DNA of 64,000 nucleotides from Verrucomicrobiaceae bacterium (lineage in GTDB: Bacteria > Verrucomicrobiota > Verrucomicrobiia > Verrucomicrobiales > Verrucomicrobiaceae). The position numbers and the translations under genes are program-made. A model generated the notes under the pieces. It had not been told where the DNA came from, ran no database searches, and saw only the letters and a list, made by a program, of their open reading frames with translations. Shown in pieces: positions 55,569 to 64,000 of the stretch; position 1 is the stretch's first letter, and each line of letters opens with the position of its first letter. The DNA lies in NCBI GenBank assembly GCA_015075365.1, contig JABTUN010000001.1:372001-436000 (forward strand), in the 5' to 3' direction.

Positions 55569-56083
55569 GAACTCGCCTCCTTCATCAGTGTGAGACGTTC
55601 CTCCGCGCACTTGCGCAGCGCCGCGTGCAGACGCGAGAGCGCCTTGTAGATGGCGTCCTCGCTGCGGCGCAGCAGTGCGGCGAGATCACGCCCGCTGCGG
55701 CCTTCGTCATAGCGCAGGCGCAGCAACCGCCGCGACTCCTGGGGCAGGCTGGCGATGCATTGACGCAAAGCGGTCACCTTCGGGCTTGCGGCCTCGTGGG
55801 CATCGAGGCTCGCTGCCACCGCATCCAGCGCCATCTCGCTCAAAATGGTGTCGAGCCTTCCCGCCCGGCGCACGAAGTCGATGCCCTGATTGCGCATCGA
55901 GACGCGTGTCCACGCGAGCAATCCCGCCTCATCGGAAAAGCTGTCGCGCATGCGCAGCGCCTTGATCATGACCTCCTGAAACACGTCCTCCGCCTGATGC
56001 ACATCCCGCAGCACCGCCAGCGTGCCCGCGATGAGACGGGGCCGGGCATCCAGCAGGGTTTTGACCAGGAGTTCTTCAGTCAT
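55565..56083 (-). CDS. ECF-type RNA polymerase sigma factor
   Basis: 172 aa. Region 2 contains DVHQAEDVFQEVMIKAL with the -10-recognising helix near WTRVSMRNQGIDFVRR. Region 4 contains LPQESRRLLRLRYDEGRSGRDLAALLRRSEDAIYKALSRLHAALRKCAE, a helix-turn-helix. The layout matches the small sigma factors paired with FecR-like proteins and catabolic loci in Planctomycetes and Verrucomicrobiota. It is followed by the overlapping FecR gene, the BNR propeller, sulfatase, DUF1592 and DUF1552 genes on the same strand, so that run is its plausible operon or regulon. Confidence 0.93.
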   Translation of the reverse strand: MTEELLVKTLLDARPRLIAGTLAVLRDVHQAEDVFQEVMIKALRMRDSFSDEAGLLAWTRVSMRNQGIDFVRRAGRLDTILSEMALDAVAASLDAHEAASPKVTALRQCIASLPQESRRLLRLRYDEGRSGRDLAALLRRSEDAIYKALSRLHAALRKCAEERLTLMKEASS

Positions 56084-56133
56084 GCGGAGTAGAGACGAGT
56101 TGTTTTGAGCAAAGCTGACACGTCCGTCTATTT

Positions 56134-57711
56134 TTACGGTGCGAGCTTTGCTGCAATCTGCTCGCGCGGAATCACGCCGACCCGCTGCGACCAGGTGGCG
56201 TGCCTGGCACTGAGTTCGGCGACTCGTTCCGGGTGCTGCGCGGCGAGATCGTGGGTTTCATTGGGATCCGTGTCGAGGTCGTAGAGTTCCCATGGGCCGG
56301 TGCGTGTGCCGCTGCCGGGACCCCGTTTGGTGCTGGCGTTGTAGTCGCGGATCTCGTTGTAGCAGCGCACGAGCTTCCAGCGGCCATCGCGCACCGCTTC
56401 GTTGCCAAGGCGTTCCCAGAAGAGCGTTTCGTTCGCGGCGTGGCCTGGATCGAGCAAGGCGGGCAGGAAGCTTTGGCCGGACAGAGGGAGGCTGATGGTC
56501 TCATTGTCTTGCAGCGATGCCGCCGCGAGCAACGTCGGCAGGATATCCTTCACATGCGCATACTGTCGCGACTGCACCGATCCGGCGGGAATGCGTGCGG
56601 GCCAGTGGGCGATGAGGGGCGTGCGGATGCCGCCTTCGTGAGTGAAGAGCTTGAAGAGGCGGAAGGGCGTGTCACCCGTCTCGGCCCACTCCTGCTCGTA
56701 GGTCGCGCCGCTGGCCCAGGCACCATTGTCGCTGAGGAAAAGGATGAGCGTGTTTTCGAGCTGGCCGCGCTCTTTTAGGAAGGCGGTGAGACGGCCGACG
56801 TTGGCGTCCATGCGCGTGACCATGGCGGCGTAGATCTCCATGTTTCGCACTTCCTTCATCTGCGCCGGGCTGCCGGCCCATGGCTGGCTGTTCGGATCAC
56901 GCGGCGGCATTTGGATGGACGCCGGAACGAGGCCGAGCTGCTTCTGTTTCGCGAGACGACGCTCGCGGATGACCTCAAAGCCCGCGTCGTATTTGCCGCG
57001 ATGCTTCGCGATTTCATCCTCGGGAGCATGAAACGGCGCGTGGGGCGCATTGTAGGCCAGGTAGAGGAAGAAAGGCTTCGCTGCATCGCCCTCGCGGATG
57101 AAGTCGATGGCCTTCGTGGTGAAGGCATCCGTCGTGTAGTAGCCAGCGGGCAGTGTCTTCGCGTCCGCGGGCGTGTCGCCCTCACGCAGGGACTTCGGTT
57201 TGAAATAACTGTCCGCACCGGAGATGATGCCGTGGTAGCGGTCGAAGCCACGCTGGAGTGGTCGCTGGCCGTCGGCGTAACCGAGATGCCACTTGCCGGT
57301 CATGTAAGTCTGATAACCCACGGCCCGCAGGTGCTCGGCGATCGTTTTGGCACGCGGATCAAGGCGGTCGCTGTAGTGCGGACTTGCCGCCGCCTGGCGC
57401 ACGGCGAGCGAATGCGCGTCGATCATGTCACCCACGCCCGCCTCATGCGGATACATGCCGCTGATGAGCGAGGCGCGTGTCGGGCAGCACTGCGCACCGT
57501 TGTAAAAGGCGCTGAACTTCACACCACCCGCCGCCAGCGCATCCAGGTGCGGCGTGGGAATCTCGCTGCCGTAGCAACCGATGTCCGACCAGCCCAGATC
57601 GTCGGCGAGGATGACGATCAGATTGGGCCGTGCGGGCTCTGCGGCAGCCAGCGGAACCAACCAGGCGCTCAGAAGGCAGAGCAAAAGCAAGATGAGCATC
57701 GGACGGCTCAT
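56134..57711 (-). CDS. sulfatase (arylsulfatase)
   Basis: 525 aa from the ATG at 57711, overlapping the stop of the preceding gene as ATGA. Signal peptide MSRPMLILLLLCLLSAWLVPLAAA. Metal site NLIVILADDLGWSDIGCYGSEI, and formylglycine motif CCPTR (75-79, with Cys75 as the converted residue). Further blocks: MTGKWHLGY, RGFDRYHGIISGADSYF, FLYLAYNAPHAPFHAP, TLILFLSDNGAWASG and EGGIRTPLIAHWP. It is of the classical arylsulfatase group. Upstream TIM-barrel and Gfo/Idh genes suggest a sugar-derived substrate. Confidence 0.94.
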   Translation of the reverse strand: MSRPMLILLLLCLLSAWLVPLAAAEPARPNLIVILADDLGWSDIGCYGSEIPTPHLDALAAGGVKFSAFYNGAQCCPTRASLISGMYPHEAGVGDMIDAHSLAVRQAAASPHYSDRLDPRAKTIAEHLRAVGYQTYMTGKWHLGYADGQRPLQRGFDRYHGIISGADSYFKPKSLREGDTPADAKTLPAGYYTTDAFTTKAIDFIREGDAAKPFFLYLAYNAPHAPFHAPEDEIAKHRGKYDAGFEVIRERRLAKQKQLGLVPASIQMPPRDPNSQPWAGSPAQMKEVRNMEIYAAMVTRMDANVGRLTAFLKERGQLENTLILFLSDNGAWASGATYEQEWAETGDTPFRLFKLFTHEGGIRTPLIAHWPARIPAGSVQSRQYAHVKDILPTLLAAASLQDNETISLPLSGQSFLPALLDPGHAANETLFWERLGNEAVRDGRWKLVRCYNEIRDYNASTKRGPGSGTRTGPWELYDLDTDPNETHDLAAQHPERVAELSARHATWSQRVGVIPREQIAAKLAP

Positions 57712-58727
57712 GAGTGAAGCGATTGTTTCATCCATTGCAGGCCGTGGCGGTTGTTCCGCTCCTCCTCGGCGAGCACCTGCTCACTGGATTTGCCGCTCAC
57801 GACCGGCACCGGGCTTTTGAGCGGATGCTCCTGCACGCGGCGTATCGCCGCTTCGAGATGGGTGGCCTTGCGACCGGGCAATGTGGTGAAATACGCATCC
57901 GTGCGGGAGGGGATGCGCAGCGGATCACGCGTGGCCATTTCCAGATTGATGACGATGCCCGGATTCGCCTGCCGCAGCACGGAAACCATGCGTGGCAGAT
58001 CGAGAAAGCCGCTGCCAAGCGGCACTTCGCTGAGCAGGAAGCCGTCATCGCTCGCCTGCACGGCCATGTCTTTCAAATGCACGCTCAGCGCATACGGCGC
58101 GAGAGCTGCCACGACGCCCTGCGGCTCCTCCAGCAGAGCCAGGTTGTTCCCCGTGTCCACCAGCACACCGATCCACTCGCTGCTGATCGACTTCATCAGC
58201 CCGATCAGCTCCTCCGTGGTGTGATCCTTGTGATTCTCGATGGCGAGCCGCAAACGATGCTTTTTCAAAACCGGCTCGATAAGGGCCAAAGTGCGTTTGC
58301 ACTGCTCGTGAAAGCCCTGGAATGCCTCTAGCGTGGAAAAAGCCTCATAGCGCCTGCCATTCGTGAAAACCGCCCGCGCCACCGTCGCGCCCGCTTCGCG
58401 GGTTTGACGCACTTCCGCCTCAAAAGCCGCCAAATCGGCCGCAGACTTCGGCAAACGCAATTCGCCCTCATAATAGCCGCCGGTCTGCTCGACCAGATCG
58501 CGGATCGTTTTGGGCTCGCAGCCGCGCAACGGCGACTGCACGCCTTCCGCGCCGAGTTCGCGGGCGTAGCGATAAAACTCCACCGCATCCACCGGCTTGG
58601 TGAGCTTCCAGCGTTGATGACACGAAAACGTGCAAATCCCAAGACGGCTCCCACCAGCACCTGCGGCACTCAAAAAAGACCGTGCGGCAGCCAAAGAGGC
58701 GGCAGTGATGAAATGGCGGCGATTCAT
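57708..58727 (-). CDS. sugar phosphate isomerase/epimerase-like TIM-barrel protein, Tat-type leader
   Basis: 339 aa from the ATG at 58727 (MNRRHFITAASLAAARSFLSAA), a twin-arginine-type leader, so it is exported. The barrel has the AP-endonuclease-2/xylose-isomerase-like strands: LGICTFSC, RLAIENHKDH (metal-ligand Glu and His), WIGVLVDTGNNLALLE, ALSVHLKDMAVQ and GIVINLEMATRD. Such proteins isomerise or epimerise sugars or act as dehydratase-like partners of Gfo/Idh enzymes. It is translationally coupled to the downstream sulfatase and follows the Gfo/Idh gene by 97 bases. Confidence 0.88.
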   Translation of the reverse strand: MNRRHFITAASLAAARSFLSAAGAGGSRLGICTFSCHQRWKLTKPVDAVEFYRYARELGAEGVQSPLRGCEPKTIRDLVEQTGGYYEGELRLPKSAADLAAFEAEVRQTREAGATVARAVFTNGRRYEAFSTLEAFQGFHEQCKRTLALIEPVLKKHRLRLAIENHKDHTTEELIGLMKSISSEWIGVLVDTGNNLALLEEPQGVVAALAPYALSVHLKDMAVQASDDGFLLSEVPLGSGFLDLPRMVSVLRQANPGIVINLEMATRDPLRIPSRTDAYFTTLPGRKATHLEAAIRRVQEHPLKSPVPVVSGKSSEQVLAEEERNNRHGLQWMKQSLHS

Positions 58728-58824
58728 GTTAATCCAGAGCTTCAGCTCGTGATGGCGTGGCAAAGAGGCAGATTGGGCGAGCAAAAAGTGGCGGCGGCTG
58801 GGCGAGCTGAAGCTCTTGATTACA

Positions 58825-60204
58825 TTAGCCGAGCAGCGCCTTCAGTTCCGCGTCCCATGGCGCGCGATACGGCCGCGTGAGCATGGCGCTGGCTTCTTTG
58901 TCGTCGCGGATGTCATTCGCGGCGGCATCCCAGACAACCTTTCGGCCCGTGCGGGCGCTGATGTTGGCGAGATGGCAGGTCGTGCTGACCCAGTGGCTGC
59001 TGGCGAGGTCGGAATGCGGCGTTTGGCGGCTCTTCACGCAGTCGAGGAAGTTTTTGGCGTGCTCGATGTATTGCTGCTTCCAGTCGCCGGACTTGTCCTC
59101 GGCCTTCTCGCACCAGAAATCGCCTTCCGGCTCCGGCGCGGGCTGCGGACCGCCGACGGGATGGCCGCCGATGATGTGGGCGAAGGCGTTCACGGGCTCG
59201 ATCTTCTTGTCGGGAATGATTTCAAAGCCATCACGGCCGAGCGTCATCGTGCCCTTGGTGCCGAGGAAGGTCAGCGCGCCCATCGCGGTCGCTCCCGCGC
59301 CCGCGGCGCATTCGCGGAACTGCACGATGGCGTTGAACTTCGGATACTCGATGATCGCGTCCTGCGTGTCCGGCACCTCGCCGTTGTCCTTGAGGAAAAA
59401 GCGTCCGCCGCTGCTGCTGACGGCCTTCGGAGCCTCGATGTCGAAAATCCAGTGCACGATGTCCAGCGAGTGATGGCCGAGATTCGTCATCTGCCCGCCG
59501 CTGTAGTCCCAAAACCAGCGGAAGTGATACAGCGCGCGGTTCGGATTGTAGCGCCGCTGCGGCGCGGGGCCGAGCAGCATGTCCCAGTCGAGGCCGGCAG
59601 GCGGATCGCCATCCGGCGGGCTGCCGATGCCCGGCATCACATTGCGGAAGAAATTGCACTGCACGCTGACGACATCACCGATCGCGCCGCCGCGCAGCAG
59701 TTCCTTCGCCTTGTGATAATGCGCCGCGCTGCGCTGCTGCGTGCCGACCTGCACCACGCGCTTCGTCCTGGCGGCCACCTTTTGCATCCACTCGCCCTCG
59801 CGAACGAAGAGATGCAGCGGCTTCTCGACAAAGACATCCTTCCCCGCATCGCAGGCAATCATGGTTTGCAGTCCGTGCCAGTGATCACCCGTGGAGATGA
59901 CCACGGCGTCCACGTCCTTGCGCTCCAGCATCCGCCTGAAGTCCGGCATCTTCGCGCATCCGCCGCCGACCAGCTCCACGCACGCATCCATGCGCGGTGC
60001 AAAACAATCCGACACCGCCACGACCTGGCAGCGGTCCTTCAAACCATGAAAACTCCGCGTGTGAATCCGCCCGATCAATCCAAAGCCGATCATGCCGACA
60101 CGCACGCGCTCATTCGCCCCGGCGACCTGGGCATACGATCGGGCTGACAAGGCGGTGGCGGTGCCTGCGAGGGCTGACTGGTGGAGAAAGGCGCGGCGAT
60201 TCAT
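58825..60204 (-). CDS. Gfo/Idh/MocA-family oxidoreductase, Tat-exported (copy 2)
   Basis: 459 aa. Twin-arginine leader MNRRAFLHQSALAGTATALSA, NAD(P)-binding VGMIGFGLIGRIHTRSF and the catalytic-lysine motif VEKPLHLF. The C-terminal domain has FRWFWDYSGGQMTNLGHHSLDIVHWIFD, characteristic of the secreted group. It is only distantly similar to copy 1 at 27.6-29 kb. It heads the Gfo/Idh, TIM-barrel, sulfatase run and would probably oxidise a sugar released in the periplasm. Confidence 0.93.
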   Translation of the reverse strand: MNRRAFLHQSALAGTATALSARSYAQVAGANERVRVGMIGFGLIGRIHTRSFHGLKDRCQVVAVSDCFAPRMDACVELVGGGCAKMPDFRRMLERKDVDAVVISTGDHWHGLQTMIACDAGKDVFVEKPLHLFVREGEWMQKVAARTKRVVQVGTQQRSAAHYHKAKELLRGGAIGDVVSVQCNFFRNVMPGIGSPPDGDPPAGLDWDMLLGPAPQRRYNPNRALYHFRWFWDYSGGQMTNLGHHSLDIVHWIFDIEAPKAVSSSGGRFFLKDNGEVPDTQDAIIEYPKFNAIVQFRECAAGAGATAMGALTFLGTKGTMTLGRDGFEIIPDKKIEPVNAFAHIIGGHPVGGPQPAPEPEGDFWCEKAEDKSGDWKQQYIEHAKNFLDCVKSRQTPHSDLASSHWVSTTCHLANISARTGRKVVWDAAANDIRDDKEASAMLTRPYRAPWDAELKALLG

Positions 60205-60282
60205 GGCTCGTCGAAGAAGACGAACAAAAACGTCAGGTCTGACATTCGGCGTTCACAGCGGTCGAACGCTGCATTCACCTCG

Positions 60283-62691
60283 TCACTTCCTGACAGGTTG
60301 AAGCACAAGCGTATGCTTCGCCACCTCGGCGACTTTTCTGGCGGAGAAAGCGAGCGGGAAGTACTCGCCCCGCGCCCACAGGGGCAGCAGATCGGCGTAA
60401 TGCGGGCTTCCTGGCTGGCCGGACTGGCCGGGGGCACTGGTGGCGACGCCCAGGTCCCAGTCGGCGAGATCGAAGATGTGCCGGTAGGTGGCACCGTGGA
60501 TCTGGCGGAAGGCGGCGTCGGACTTCGTGTTGTTCGGAGTCGTTTCATCGCCAGGACGCGGCACAGGCACGGGATTAAAGGCCGCCGCGTGGGCCTCGCT
60601 GAGTCCGGCGAGCGGATGTTGGAAGGCGGCTTTATGCAGATCTCCCCAGGCCCAACGCGCGGGATCATCACCGAGCGTCTTGCGCAGCTTGATGACGGCG
60701 GTGGACAGCGTTTTCAACATCAGCACATCGCGCTGCGGCACGGGGTTTTGACCAAACCACGCGGTGCCGGGCTGGCGCAGCGCCTGGATCATCACGGGCA
60801 GGCTTTTCACGGAACCGCGCTCGAGCTTCGAGTCCGTGGCGGCGACGCTTTGCTGCCAGAAGGCCTGCTCCAGTTCGACCAGCCACATGGAGTACAAAGC
60901 GGCGGCAGCGGAACCAGTGGCGAGATGGCCGTCCCACTCCGCGAGCAGTTTCACCATCGGTTTGAGATCGTCGGAGGCCGGAACTTCGCGCCACAGCGCC
61001 ACGAGCGAGCGCGCGGCGGTGGAGGTGCTGTCCTGCTGGAGCCGCTGGAAGTCCTCGATCGTCAGTTTGTGGCCCGCAGCCTTCATTTCCTCCATGCGCT
61101 CGTGAATGCGCTCGTAGCGAAAAGGCGGCGCCCAGTCGTAGGCGATGGTGTGCGGGTAGCCGGGTGGCAGGATGTTGTGATTGGCTGTGCCGATCCAGCC
61201 TGCGGAGGGCTGGAAGAGCTGCGGATAGTCCTTCACTGGCAGGAACCTCGTCCAGCGATACGCATTCGTCCATCCGGGCACCGGCAGCAGGCCGTCCCAG
61301 CCTTCGCGCACCGGCGTGGCCGCGGCGGCAATCCAGCCAGTGTCACCATCCACGCTGGCAAAGACAAAATTCAGGCAGGGGATCTTCCATGCCTCCAGCG
61401 CCTTTAAAAAGCCCGCGCGATCCTGCGCGCGCGCCACCGAGAGGCTGCCGAGGTAGGCCGCGCCGCCCGGCTCCAGCCCGGCCCAGCGTAGCGCGATGGC
61501 GATGTGCTTTTTCTCATCCTGATAAATGACCGGCCCGTGCCGGGTGAAGCGCAGTTCCTGCGTGACGGGCTGCGTTTTGCCGCGCACGCGGAAAATTTCC
61601 TGCCTTGTCTCCATCGACAGCCACTCGTCACCCGCGAGGTAGCGCCGTGGATCTTCGGGATGTGTCTTTTCCACGAACAAATCCGCCTGGTCGGTGCCCA
61701 CGATGGTGAAGGCCCACGCGATGCGCTCATTATGACCGATGGCGACGCCCGGCAGAGCGGGCTCGCCACTGCCGATGACGTTCCAGCCCGGCGCACGCAG
61801 GTGCACGAGGTAGCGCAGCGAGGGCAGCGCCAGCGTGCGGTGCGGATCACCCGCGAGCATCGGCTTCCCCGATGCGGTGAGCGCGCCGGAGGCGACCCAG
61901 TTGTTGCTCTCATGCAGGGAGGTCTTGAAAGCGGGGGCTTTCGTCGCGGCGGCATAAGCAGCGGCGATGTCCGCCTTGAAAATCTCCGGCTCCAGCAACG
62001 GGTCGAGCGCGAGCTCGCGCGGCGGATCGGTGGGCGCGAGGCGGCGCGCTGTCTCCGCGCCTGCTTCAGCGATGAGGCGCGCGCGACTCAGCTCACGCTG
62101 CCAGTTGCCGGACATGATGAGGCCGGATATGCGTGGCAGCACATCCTCCGCGCGCCAGGGCCGGGGCCTGTGACCGAGCAGTTGAAACTCCACCGGCAGC
62201 CCCTCCACGCCCGCCTGCATGATGAATGCATTGATGCCCGCTGCAAAGGCCGTGGCGATCTCACGCGTGTCAGGCGCATAGCTGCGCCACTCCGCCTCCA
62301 TGTCACCATGATACTGCATCAGGCGCGCGAAGCGGTCGCCCTCCAGCGCGTCCTCGCCCTGGATCTCCGCCATCTCGCCGCAGCCGGTGCGCCGCCACAG
62401 ATCTATCTGAAACAACCGGTCCTGCGCCACCACAAAACCCTGCGCGAAAAACAGATCATGCGTGTTCCGCGCCTCGATGTGCGCGATGCCCCAGCGGTCG
62501 CGCACCACGCGCACCTCCTCCTTGAGGCCGGGCAGCCGTGTTTCACCCACCACCTGCGCCAGCAAGGCCTGCGAACGCTTCAACAACGACTCCGCCGTCT
62601 CCGCCGCGGTGCAGCATCCGTGAAACAAAGCCAGCACCATCCAGGCGTGGCACACAGGGAGACGAAATCTGGATGCATTCATGGGTAGCAT
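60283..62691 (-). CDS. penicillin acylase-family N-terminal nucleophile hydrolase
   Basis: 802 aa from the ATG at 62691; the ATG at 62682 (MNASRFRLP) is equally possible. Signal peptide up to about residue 30. The alpha-chain region has VVRDRWGIAHIEARN and FAQGFVVAQDRLFQIDLWRR. The autoproteolysis site and beta-chain N-terminus is Ser262 in HESNNWVASG. Later family blocks are GDPHRTLALPSLRYLVHL, AIGHNERIAWAFTIVGTDQADLFVE and GWIGTANHNILPPGYPH. Family members hydrolyse amides such as penicillins, acyl-homoserine lactones and other N-acyl compounds, so quorum-signal cleavage is as plausible as beta-lactam hydrolysis. Confidence 0.93.
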   Translation of the reverse strand: MLPMNASRFRLPVCHAWMVLALFHGCCTAAETAESLLKRSQALLAQVVGETRLPGLKEEVRVVRDRWGIAHIEARNTHDLFFAQGFVVAQDRLFQIDLWRRTGCGEMAEIQGEDALEGDRFARLMQYHGDMEAEWRSYAPDTREIATAFAAGINAFIMQAGVEGLPVEFQLLGHRPRPWRAEDVLPRISGLIMSGNWQRELSRARLIAEAGAETARRLAPTDPPRELALDPLLEPEIFKADIAAAYAAATKAPAFKTSLHESNNWVASGALTASGKPMLAGDPHRTLALPSLRYLVHLRAPGWNVIGSGEPALPGVAIGHNERIAWAFTIVGTDQADLFVEKTHPEDPRRYLAGDEWLSMETRQEIFRVRGKTQPVTQELRFTRHGPVIYQDEKKHIAIALRWAGLEPGGAAYLGSLSVARAQDRAGFLKALEAWKIPCLNFVFASVDGDTGWIAAAATPVREGWDGLLPVPGWTNAYRWTRFLPVKDYPQLFQPSAGWIGTANHNILPPGYPHTIAYDWAPPFRYERIHERMEEMKAAGHKLTIEDFQRLQQDSTSTAARSLVALWREVPASDDLKPMVKLLAEWDGHLATGSAAAALYSMWLVELEQAFWQQSVAATDSKLERGSVKSLPVMIQALRQPGTAWFGQNPVPQRDVLMLKTLSTAVIKLRKTLGDDPARWAWGDLHKAAFQHPLAGLSEAHAAAFNPVPVPRPGDETTPNNTKSDAAFRQIHGATYRHIFDLADWDLGVATSAPGQSGQPGSPHYADLLPLWARGEYFPLAFSARKVAEVAKHTLVLQPVRK

Positions 62692-62715
62692 TATTCAACG
62701 GCCACGATCCTCGTT

Positions 62716-63729
62716 TCATTCCACGCACCACCGCATCCGCTTTGCAAAATCGGCCTGAAATTCCGCGCGCCAGCGGCTCACCGTGCTGCGCGGGTCAAAA
62801 CCGTCCTTCGCGGGCACATCACGCCACCATCCGTCGGCCTCCATCTGAAACTGGCCGCCCCAGCCGGGCTTCGAAGGATCCTTGGGATCATTACCGCCGG
62901 GTGGAAGGAAGAAGAACCACGATGGCGTGTCGCCTTCCTTCATGCAGCCGTGCTTGTTCGGCGCGGTGAAGGTTTTCAGCGGATACAAGGCGCCGAGCGG
63001 GCCGCGTGATGTCACGTTTTCCTCGATCCAGGCGCGGGAGGTCAGCGACTCGTCGCCGGTGAGATAAACGCCGCGATACACGCCCTCGCGCTTGTCACGG
63101 CCAGGCGGCGCCTTCGCCAGGATGTAGCGAAGGCCGGGAAACTCGCCGCGCATCCAGTCCGCGATGCGGTCCTGGTCGTTGATGTCATACACGCGCGCCT
63201 TTTTCACGAACTCTGCGAATCCCGCCGCGCCGCGATCAGCCTTGGCCCGCCACAGGGCCTGCGCGAAATCCGTCTGTCCGCCCCAGATGGCGATGCCCAG
63301 CGGTCGTTCCGCGCTTCCAGCGTCGATGAGACGGATCAGCTCGCGCGAGCCTTCGGTGTCGTGTCCTTCGCCGATGTGATCGCGACCGCGCTGTGGATTG
63401 CCGGACTTCACACGCTGCCGCAGCGTTTCCGCCTCCGGCCAGCCGCTCGCGTGCTTCTTGAGGTTTGGCAGCACTTTTTCATAACCCGCGATGATCTCGC
63501 GGATCAACCCCGGCTTCGTCACCGCCTCCTTCAGCTCGCCCGGTGTGCCCGCGGCGCTGGCGAGCAGCAGTTCGATGTCGAACTCGTTCGCATACACCAT
63601 CAGCCGGATCATCGACTGCCGGTCATCCGGATCGCCACCAATGTCCGTGAGGATGGCGAGGCGGGGGCGTTCCGCATGGGCTGCAGCGGTGAAACAAAAA
63701 AGAAGAACGGAGATGATTTGCACCGTCAT
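62716..63729 (-). CDS. exported DUF1593 (nucleoside hydrolase-like) protein
   Basis: 337 aa with signal peptide MTVQIISVLLFCFTAAAHA. The N-terminal strand RLAILTDIGGDPDDRQSMIRLMVYANEFDIELLLA has the DxGxDxDD metal-site layout of inosine-uridine nucleoside hydrolases, as in DUF1593/cellulose-binding Sde182 proteins. Other blocks are GIAIWGGQTDFAQAL, YDINDQDRIADWMRGEFP and SWFFFLPPGGNDP. The C-terminal Ig-like Sde182 domain is short or absent. It follows the upstream partial gene by 12 bases and precedes the acylase gene by 24 bases, so the three are probably one transcript. Confidence 0.88.
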   Translation of the reverse strand: MTVQIISVLLFCFTAAAHAERPRLAILTDIGGDPDDRQSMIRLMVYANEFDIELLLASAAGTPGELKEAVTKPGLIREIIAGYEKVLPNLKKHASGWPEAETLRQRVKSGNPQRGRDHIGEGHDTEGSRELIRLIDAGSAERPLGIAIWGGQTDFAQALWRAKADRGAAGFAEFVKKARVYDINDQDRIADWMRGEFPGLRYILAKAPPGRDKREGVYRGVYLTGDESLTSRAWIEENVTSRGPLGALYPLKTFTAPNKHGCMKEGDTPSWFFFLPPGGNDPKDPSKPGWGGQFQMEADGWWRDVPAKDGFDPRSTVSRWRAEFQADFAKRMRWCVE

Positions 63730-63741
63730 GGCAGTCGGGCG

Positions 63742-64000
63742 TCAGGATTGTTGTCCCACCCATGCTGCAGCATCACGATTCGCACGTGTGATGGCCTCAA
63801 GCGCTGCCTCGTCCGGATTCTCCGCCGCGTCGCGCAAAGCGCGTTTGCGGGCTTCGTTGCGGAGGTAGGCGCCGCAGAGGTGGTAGCCGATGCAGCCGGG
63901 GATTCCACGCAGGGTGGCGAGCGTTTGGGTGTATCCGGCACCGTCGTGACGACCGCCGCCGTCCTTGTCGCGAATCTGGATGCAGTGATCGGCGAGCAGG
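63742..64000 (-). CDS. C-terminal part of an unidentified protein, possibly a glycoside hydrolase
   Basis: Only the last 85 or so codons are inside the window, open to the edge. They include HDGAGYTQTLATLRGIPGC, IGYHLCGAYLRNEARKR and a charged terminal helix (ENPDEAALEAITRANRDAAAWVGQQS). The GY.LCGAY strand followed by a helix resembles the end of a TIM-barrel glycosidase, but that is a guess. Its stop is 12 bases upstream of the DUF1593 start, so it is in the same operon. The start lies outside. Confidence 0.6.
   Translation of the reverse strand, partial: LLADHCIQIRDKDGGGRHDGAGYTQTLATLRGIPGCIGYHLCGAYLRNEARKRALRDAAENPDEAALEAITRANRDAAAWVGQQS

Noticed and set aside
63726..63941. A 71-codon minus-strand frame near the window edge
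   Set aside because: A different minus-strand frame (63742 to the edge) has protein-like composition and stays open to the boundary; the 71-codon frame is its shadow, rich in A, R, T and P.

Overview
The window looks like chromosomal DNA of a Verrucomicrobiota bacterium, probably near Prosthecobacter/Verrucomicrobium. It is GC-rich and densely coded. It carries gene families expanded in the Planctomycetes-Verrucomicrobia group: formylglycine sulfatases, paired DUF1592 cytochrome-like and DUF1552 proteins, and Tat-exported Gfo/Idh/MocA oxidoreductases. A divIC/ftsB-type gene next to enolase argues for Verrucomicrobiota over Planctomycetes, which generally lack FtsZ-type divisome genes. The taxon is inferred from gene content only. 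I saw no rRNA, tRNA, CRISPR array, phage or classical insertion sequence.

1-12.5 kb is mostly core functions: a probable LpxI tail, a PQQ-type beta-propeller, a membrane family 2 glycosyltransferase, a methyltransferase, DivIC/FtsB plus enolase, a DEAD-box helicase with a glycine-rich tail, a two-subunit 2-oxoacid:ferredoxin oxidoreductase (KorAB), and a Tat-exported flavin amine oxidase. 12.5-17 kb holds an M56/BlaI (BlaR1-BlaI-like) signalling cassette with a clear BlaI-type operator. It is bracketed by a degenerate 54-bp copy of the cysN 3' end and by the real cysN 3' end, which suggests insertion or duplication. 17-21.3 kb is a sulfate-assimilation operon (cysH, TSUP permease, cysD, cysN) with a ParE/RelE-type toxin-antitoxin pair lodged between cysD and cysN.

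21.4-30.1 kb has an M19 dipeptidase and then a minus-strand array: pdxA, Gfo/Idh/MocA, sulfatase, DUF1592, DUF1552. A large nested inverted repeat (REPIN-like) lies between the sulfatase and DUF1592. 30.2-44.4 kb is one giant gene of about 4,725 codons for a predicted exported protein. It has an N-terminal calcium-type motif, alternating beta-rich and helical blocks, a very long beta-repeat region and an embedded LamG domain. 44.5-47.9 kb has an SPFH membrane protein plus a ribbon-helix-helix regulator. They sit between a decayed and an intact copy of the same glycosidase-like gene.

47.9-64 kb is a second minus-strand catabolic/surface region: ECF sigma factor, FecR-like protein, BNR propeller, sulfatase, DUF1592, DUF1552. 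Upstream of it lie a penicillin acylase-family hydrolase, Gfo/Idh/MocA, a TIM-barrel isomerase/epimerase and a sulfatase. At the edge are a DUF1593 protein and the tail of another gene. Several junctions are ATGA overlaps, indicating translational coupling. Taken together, the accessory half looks like machinery for breaking down sulfated or otherwise decorated polysaccharide, with sulfate assimilation on the same segment. That link is inference.
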